NCBI GenBank assembly: GCA_015520535.1
Contig: WAPZ01000520.1
Location: 1 to 16,857, forward strand
Direction: 5' to 3'
Length of the DNA stretch: 16,857 nucleotides
From: Candidatus Heimdallarchaeota archaeon
GTDB lineage: Archaea > Asgardarchaeota > Heimdallarchaeia > Hodarchaeales > S146-22
Part shown: one piece after another, positions 16,001 to 16,857 of the stretch
How the letters are laid out: each line of letters opens with the position of its first letter
Position numbering within the stretch: position 1 is the first letter of the stretch
The notes under the pieces: generated by a model
Databases searched by the model: none
What the model was told of the DNA's origin: nothing
The model's input: the letters and a program-made list of their open reading frames with translations, nothing else
Made by a program: the position numbers and the translations under genes

Positions 16001-16857
16001 CTATGTCACCGCTTTCAAGGCTCGTGACGCGTTCTCCAACATTATAACGAAATACTTCACGATATTCAATCCAGTGTTCTTTAGAAAATGGATATCCCGA
16101 GTGGTCGATATATTCGTACCAGTAGACGTTTCCATCCCAGCTGCCAAAGATTAAATCAGGTATAAAATCTTTGTCCACATCATCAATAGTAACGCCCCAG
16201 ACTGGGCCAACAAAAGGACTGACCCACACCAAATCAAACATGCTCTCTGTATTAGTTATCGGATCGTACAAGTGCTTTTGTTCGAAGACATACACATGCC
16301 CGTCGGCACTAGCAGCTGCAATTTCAATAAAGTTGTTGTTGTCAGTGTCACCAATAGCAAGATCTATTACATCAGATTTGATGACTTGATCACCAGAATC
16401 CCAGACATGGTCATAGGTCTTTTTGATGCGATTCCAACGGTATATATGGACTTCATTGTCAAAAAGATAACCACCGCCAACAGCAACCCAATTTCCATCC
16501 TCAGAGGCAATCATACTTCTAACAGCAGCTTTTGAAAGCCAAGGTTCCCACACTTTTTGGTATTCTCCGTTTTTATCTTCGAAGAGTTTTCCAATGTCCG
16601 TTGTGGAAGGAAACGTAGGTTCACCTTCAATTTCAGTGTTCAAATCTGTAGGTGATGAAAGTGATTCTACATTCCAAGGACTTTTAGTATTGTCCTTTGT
16701 GAACAGATCATTATCGCTATTTATAGAATTCAAACGATTTTGGGAGAGCTTTTGTAGTATAGACGGAGCATCTGGATTTGTCGTAGGCATATTTAAAGAT
16801 GGAGTTGTCATCATTAATGCAGAAGTCTGATTTGACTGTGTTCCAATTCCATACAGC
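7086..16857 (-). CDS. Giant FG-GAP/VCBS beta-propeller surface protein, 5' end outside window
   Basis: At least 3,242 residues (numbering from the ATG at 16814). The frame stays open to the window edge, reading LYGIGTQSNQTSAL before that Met. There is no Shine-Dalgarno before the Met and no signal peptide after it, so the real start lies outside. About nineteen calcium-loop FG-GAP/VCBS motifs of the DxDxDG type are visible, for example DIDGDGLPE (about 268), DLDQDGKNE (1046) and DINGNGIPE (2984); they form several propellers. Inserted among them are: a discoidin/F5-8C-like domain (about 420-565, with GSNDLENWY); a sialidase-like part (about 1360-1780) with Asp-box-like SPNGGKNW; a Ser/Thr-rich insert (1791-1890); a jelly-roll-like domain beginning NFEDG (about 2345-2492); and PQQ-like repeats (about 2493-2760). 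A transmembrane helix (about 3142-3163), a second hydrophobic stretch (about 3187-3208) and very basic flanks end the protein. It is probably an exported, calcium-stabilised adhesin or ligand-binding scaffold; no enzyme active site was recognised. Confidence 0.85.
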   Translation of the reverse strand, partial: LYGIGTQSNQTSALMMTTPSLNMPTTNPDAPSILQKLSQNRLNSINSDNDLFTKDNTKSPWNVESLSSPTDLNTEIEGEPTFPSTTDIGKLFEDKNGEYQKVWEPWLSKAAVRSMIASEDGNWVAVGGGYLFDNEVHIYRWNRIKKTYDHVWDSGDQVIKSDVIDLAIGDTDNNNFIEIAAASADGHVYVFEQKHLYDPITNTESMFDLVWVSPFVGPVWGVTIDDVDKDFIPDLIFGSWDGNVYWYEYIDHSGYPFSKEHWIEYREVFRYNVGERVTSLESGDIDGDGLPEVYVGLDNGTLLIFENDGVIIPINGQPFPLTQDNAYKIVYSTENIMWKPIYQISVGELDNNPNDDELAFLALGQGAYTLDYSPLDGYFVNKLIRNFETWETSGAYPLDHWVDWMINSSGANVYFFYPGIGKSYEPRDYPISMQSPYPYNTSIAQAPDGNMTTFDARSTTAWAVLNFGHYEEATGDGRIGNPLTTRGYELKFYFSDNTTIDLDNIKIEGSNDLENWYQIPKESMKATGDMGTHSYLYVDLDSFLGTYRLDKIQYLRLTFTDGIYDLDAIYTTTVYRPLDTATAISIASLDFDYQKALSGIPEPKKVIVGTSDGKLYGYAYNSTSKLFDEVWNSYDRDRFTMGTNIWTITEVKTAGKVPTWLYKENSADVINLNLGTRKLVDFTTANLVDLNAIFAKYVKVEDIPNDIVVSTDNSTLTVFTTTGATPYARSPYYTNLYFGDLNQYYALQGIDTLTATFASFSQKDDPGYGDPSYPADKKTEFPEFLLIGGLSTSGGGEFDPTPANTYTLDVWLSPGVFKKYVRAGSLETYELSGLLSAVLRLSQTVPDAAIADMDNDGYKDIVLTNGKVYLLKNLANSGFWMLQLDYFSDINTKSSTIYTSPQIVDFDGDGDKDLVLGEAGKNGARYWENIGTATKPKWVHTWNFFVRETSSLLNEDLISHFKLENYSRPNVVFDTKNKDVANFMLAYNNESNKIVRFEADYETHNSLLLGVNPKLVWLEINLKSGYNPTDGKLLNFGYHVVPVWTSESELQKWTASLSYGDLDQDGKNEIIVGDFDNNLYVFEHLTNNTYKRAFRSPDLLEYRLTDQSPYFNEQLEGISGTFYRTIWSHVTDIIAGIDMDNDGYQEIVAVGGLSIWVFEATRYDDTYRLVWTTDLYYNLFGRVANKLLGYDSISVLAAGNDLDHNGRGEFIVGLGPFMFIFEAVLNEERTDMIGFKEVFLKSDEVPTAFGRYFLPGSPFLMAFRDTLYDLKQFTYKINAIAVADLNRDGYTDIVIAGENKTRWGHVHGWAAILTNIMGTYQYKGGLEPSRMLFNPIYDLTIDDQDYDGNVELIVGHSKGVDVYEFYPSDVCVSDCSSGFDFQIVSTITGSANYPYIRPLNQMWAYAREAPQVKESDTALLELQYDTPNYDGYLNGFPAGTLIQIAVDAKSKRLVWSSSPNGGKNWTVLKPVTTMALYTGVFGNIGKKIIETQPDLYQETNGDLYVVWRAVIPGSATTDIAILIAKFNDTAYAWDTMELIKKETIVGVYDNPDPPHLLSPSIWRLPYNGSSFAVSFVNTTDDQIYIYRRYWLFGWFWWKYTTFSALDSGLNATADRFFVGKHDVIYHEETDQFVVVFSGKLYNEFKPDFDIFAAYFSFNVSAPDASTAFVLEGLSRITMDATQDLNPDLSQLYTSDKTLVVVYEALGDQPGGAIMISYSKNDTRQWREPEQLSTYPEYVAWLCAGTACIPIFQHPTEPLLRYPNILVLIRDLRFSAPSITGRAGGGFTYTFVIHQNFVHIASAFPKLATATSYIKSGYKSNDYNKNNQGNANTLTTIATTGWSAATGTTIKAKTLTVTSYATTYGVSSSYSTAAITLPATTLSSTYQLQSGGSLIQFAGTLTIPTSNIPPLAPGGFGTLMLGSQTNILVGVNPTSNWVSFDFYEAQKISVGDSDQDGRREILIGSRNRAFLAEITKTGSTEYFNSFMPMQFAEYRQTWASEEYEHRVTDVLIADGNGNNYPELVVSTEYGNVYSYELLDSAFGSAFDDIFTQPIFADSNITFSQPVSDRYSLKNRVTALVDVTGDSIPELLVGDYDPSGSEKHYIYVYSINDLNALEPFTQINAIELGNNPVLALKLAKLVGNDDVLDIIAVTSENLYVIDGVGLGVAAIIPLSTDYPSYYPIVEVYPNPLDPNTSYFFVAANNLTFFTNYTNGDMWDVPLPTVSGFATAVFAQFAFLTSTSIPNVVVGTNEGLYYIFNSTGSYTAINSTFDASSVAFSADLDNDNFEELVIASKGKLWAYDFPELTISNITELWNVSLSEYTGVPVSSDVAFQAATTNANVDTFPTTSYIVTKPARTYLNFEDGTIGSPVGVYSGVTFSNFAYEDKMFAYLPGSGQKAITSTLNGVTETNISFTTPVEYVNFYITSVANAPNDFEYIAVNFYDTNGQLLTRRYVSNDYYNPSPEQVSYMAPVGSPIKLITFERLRLSDISTIYIDDFYFGERQGSMVFAFDKANGKYLWHREFFGDTLQDLVVSDLNFDGVANELLMILDAPIFNDTFMPDTPVPYPIDAPYGVYALEDDGGILWYQTDRDLMNPFPHGIYSVVQSNKQFYDQSGYVAFGITEGGTLVAIQRITKAISTVSKTFIVRPDPSFALLGEIQTHDSILFIKSIDLTGDGTANDFVIVNARNAIIAYNGKTLEVVWKTRAPNEIISIAVGDFNNDGVQDVAYALKDSRVYALDGTTGLLLWWGAIPGFKASHALTFDLGADGYDDVLFGGSYAGYGALVALDGQGNGTGYLKIIGGYFFYKPVFDFKLIEYSGTPGVISHIAVFAKGFGVYVLRLQTSSPYFSLDSVIYSPLAQNWAVGNFYLDDNVADFALARVDVTVDVYGKVHAKLVLDGYVGNPSEWFLPINKTVSLYPSLNSAIDFDTTLLGMFVPRMTAVNIDQYSDDEVVLQTLGAQIFAVNVSENANWEIFSYEEPNVLQTFARRAIDIPGSIDINGNGIPEVIITNGHLVYGVEFAIVDPYGEQPCEVSIVWMSFTPTLSAITAIRLLDTREIGSQSLLMGSFDGRITIIDPYIFDIAISEPSYYPRPKVSSDALSSEFFVSTENDKLSTNDGFTDKLVKSENPKFKPFSSKQSATHIMEKVVVTKDSQTVDLIIPPIFLIFFAIFMTAWIQQSNNKSGDEAIHAWKRKIKASQRILFLKSLLIFFSLDIPLYLYREKKKRGFSSIHGMSLRQPMYRAYQSLSFLKGGIKR
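7098..7105 (-). promoter_or_regulatory. Strong Shine-Dalgarno of the PPC gene, inside the giant gene
   Basis: AAGGAGGT on the minus strand lies 8 bases before the ATG at 7089. The same bases encode the Lys-Gly-Gly near the very end (KGGIKR) of the upstream giant protein. With the ATGA stop/start overlap this is a textbook arrangement for translational coupling, and it supports ATG 7089 rather than the internal ATG. Confidence 0.8.
7190..7391 (-). other. C-terminal membrane anchor of the giant protein
   Basis: Residues about 3142-3208. A hydrophobic helix (VDLIIPPIFLIFFAIFMTAW) is followed by a basic stretch (AWKRKIKASQR), a second hydrophobic stretch (ILFLKSLLIFFSLDIPLYLY) and then REKKKR. 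With an exported N-terminus the first helix would cross to the cytoplasm, and the positive charges fit the positive-inside rule. The second stretch could be a return helix or a membrane-surface helix. Confidence 0.65.
9345..9783 (-). other. Jelly-roll-like domain in the giant protein
   Basis: Residues about 2345-2490. The domain starts NFEDGTIGSPVGVYSGVTFS and ends IYIDDFYFG. This opening and ending are common to beta-sandwich modules of secreted proteins (galactose-binding-like fold). It is inserted between the VCBS loop near 2266 and the PQQ-like repeats. Its ligand is unknown. Confidence 0.45.
11145..11444 (-). other. Ser/Thr-rich low-complexity insert in the giant protein
   Basis: Residues about 1791-1890. 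The segment is dominated by Thr, Ser, Ala and Tyr with Asn/Gly-rich patches and no calcium loops. It lies between the sialidase-like part and the next VCBS block. It may be a flexible, possibly O-glycosylated linker or a simple beta-rich stalk. The reading frame runs through it without a stop. Confidence 0.6.
15120..15548 (-). other. Discoidin/F5-8C-like domain in the giant protein
   Basis: Residues about 423-565. The segment resembles a galactose-binding-like (F5/8 type C) sandwich: an early DGNMTTFDAR-type loop, then a strand followed by IEGSNDLENWYQI, the usual 'SnDg..W' signature, then YLRLTF near the end. Such domains bind carbohydrate or lipid head groups in other proteins; binding here is inferred. 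It interrupts the first propeller region. Confidence 0.55.

Larger units (their letters stand above)
7820..16360 (-). repeat. Array of about nineteen FG-GAP/VCBS repeat units
   Basis: Protein-level repeats within the giant gene. Each has a D-x-D/N-x-D/N-G-x-x-[DE] calcium loop followed by a hydrophobic strand and often by a G-x-[VL]-Y-[VA]-[FY] strand (for example DGNVYWYE, DNNLYVFE). Approximate residue positions of loops: 156, 213, 268, 837, 890, 1046, 1124, 1188, 1268, 1329, 1936, 1998, 2065, 2266, 2520, 2660, 2702, 2748 and 2984. The gaps correspond to inserted domains of other kinds. The repeats are diverged in DNA sequence, so this is an old array rather than a recent expansion. Confidence 0.75.

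Noticed and set aside
16792..16814. ATG codons at 16814, 16811 and 16790 as the true start of the giant gene
   Set aside because: The frame is open upstream to the window edge, no Shine-Dalgarno precedes them and no signal peptide follows.
1..16857. tRNA, rRNA, CRISPR arrays, insertion sequences, attachment sites
   Set aside because: No direct-repeat/spacer pattern, transposase, integrase or RNA gene signature was seen; nearly all of the window is accounted for by five protein genes.
7086..16857. True integrin alpha homologue
   Set aside because: The FG-GAP/VCBS calcium loops resemble integrin alpha propellers, but the many blades and the inserted discoidin-, sialidase- and PQQ-like parts do not match integrin architecture; the repeat alone does not support that name.

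Overview
This is an A+T-rich window with five protein genes and almost no spare DNA. It looks archaeal. The MFS gene is preceded by a BRE/TATA-like element (CCGAAA followed by CTTATTT), and a long T tract serves as a likely terminator. Ribosome binding sites of the GGAGGTGA type are present. The two largest products look like sorted surface proteins, each with a C-terminal membrane anchor and a basic cytoplasmic tail. Long FG-GAP/VCBS proteins next to PPC-domain proteins in an A+T-rich genome suggest an Asgard-type or related archaeon. That placement is inference from style, because no marker gene is present.

Left part, plus strand (1-2583): a possible promoter, then a two-gene unit. The first gene (131-1816) encodes a tandem calcineurin-like phosphoesterase whose second domain has lost metal ligands. 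The second (1840-2583) encodes a glycerophosphodiester phosphodiesterase (GDPD) with its catalytic residues intact. Both look cytosolic, and together they suggest phosphodiester or lipid head-group turnover.

Centre, minus strand (2576-4027): a 12-TM-class MFS transporter of the drug/proton antiporter type. Its 3' end overlaps the GDPD gene tail to tail by 8 bases. The gap at 4028-4290 holds its promoter and the terminator of the next unit; nothing else is visible there.

Right part, minus strand (4291 to the window edge): a two-gene operon, transcribed right to left. The first gene is giant (at least 3,242 residues, 5' end outside the window). It encodes a surface protein of FG-GAP/VCBS beta-propeller repeats with a discoidin-like domain, a sialidase-like segment, a Ser/Thr-rich insert, a jelly-roll-like domain, PQQ-like repeats and a C-terminal membrane anchor. 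Its stop codon overlaps the start of the second gene (ATGA), and the second gene's strong Shine-Dalgarno lies inside the last codons of the giant gene. The second gene encodes a 932-residue, glycosylation-site-rich chain of about six PPC domains with its own C-terminal membrane anchor and no protease domain. The tight coupling suggests that the two proteins work together at the cell surface, perhaps in adhesion, in capturing glycans or other ligands, or as part of the cell envelope. This pair is the best candidate in the window for an undescribed system; its function cannot be read from the sequence. No RNA genes, CRISPR arrays or mobile elements were seen.
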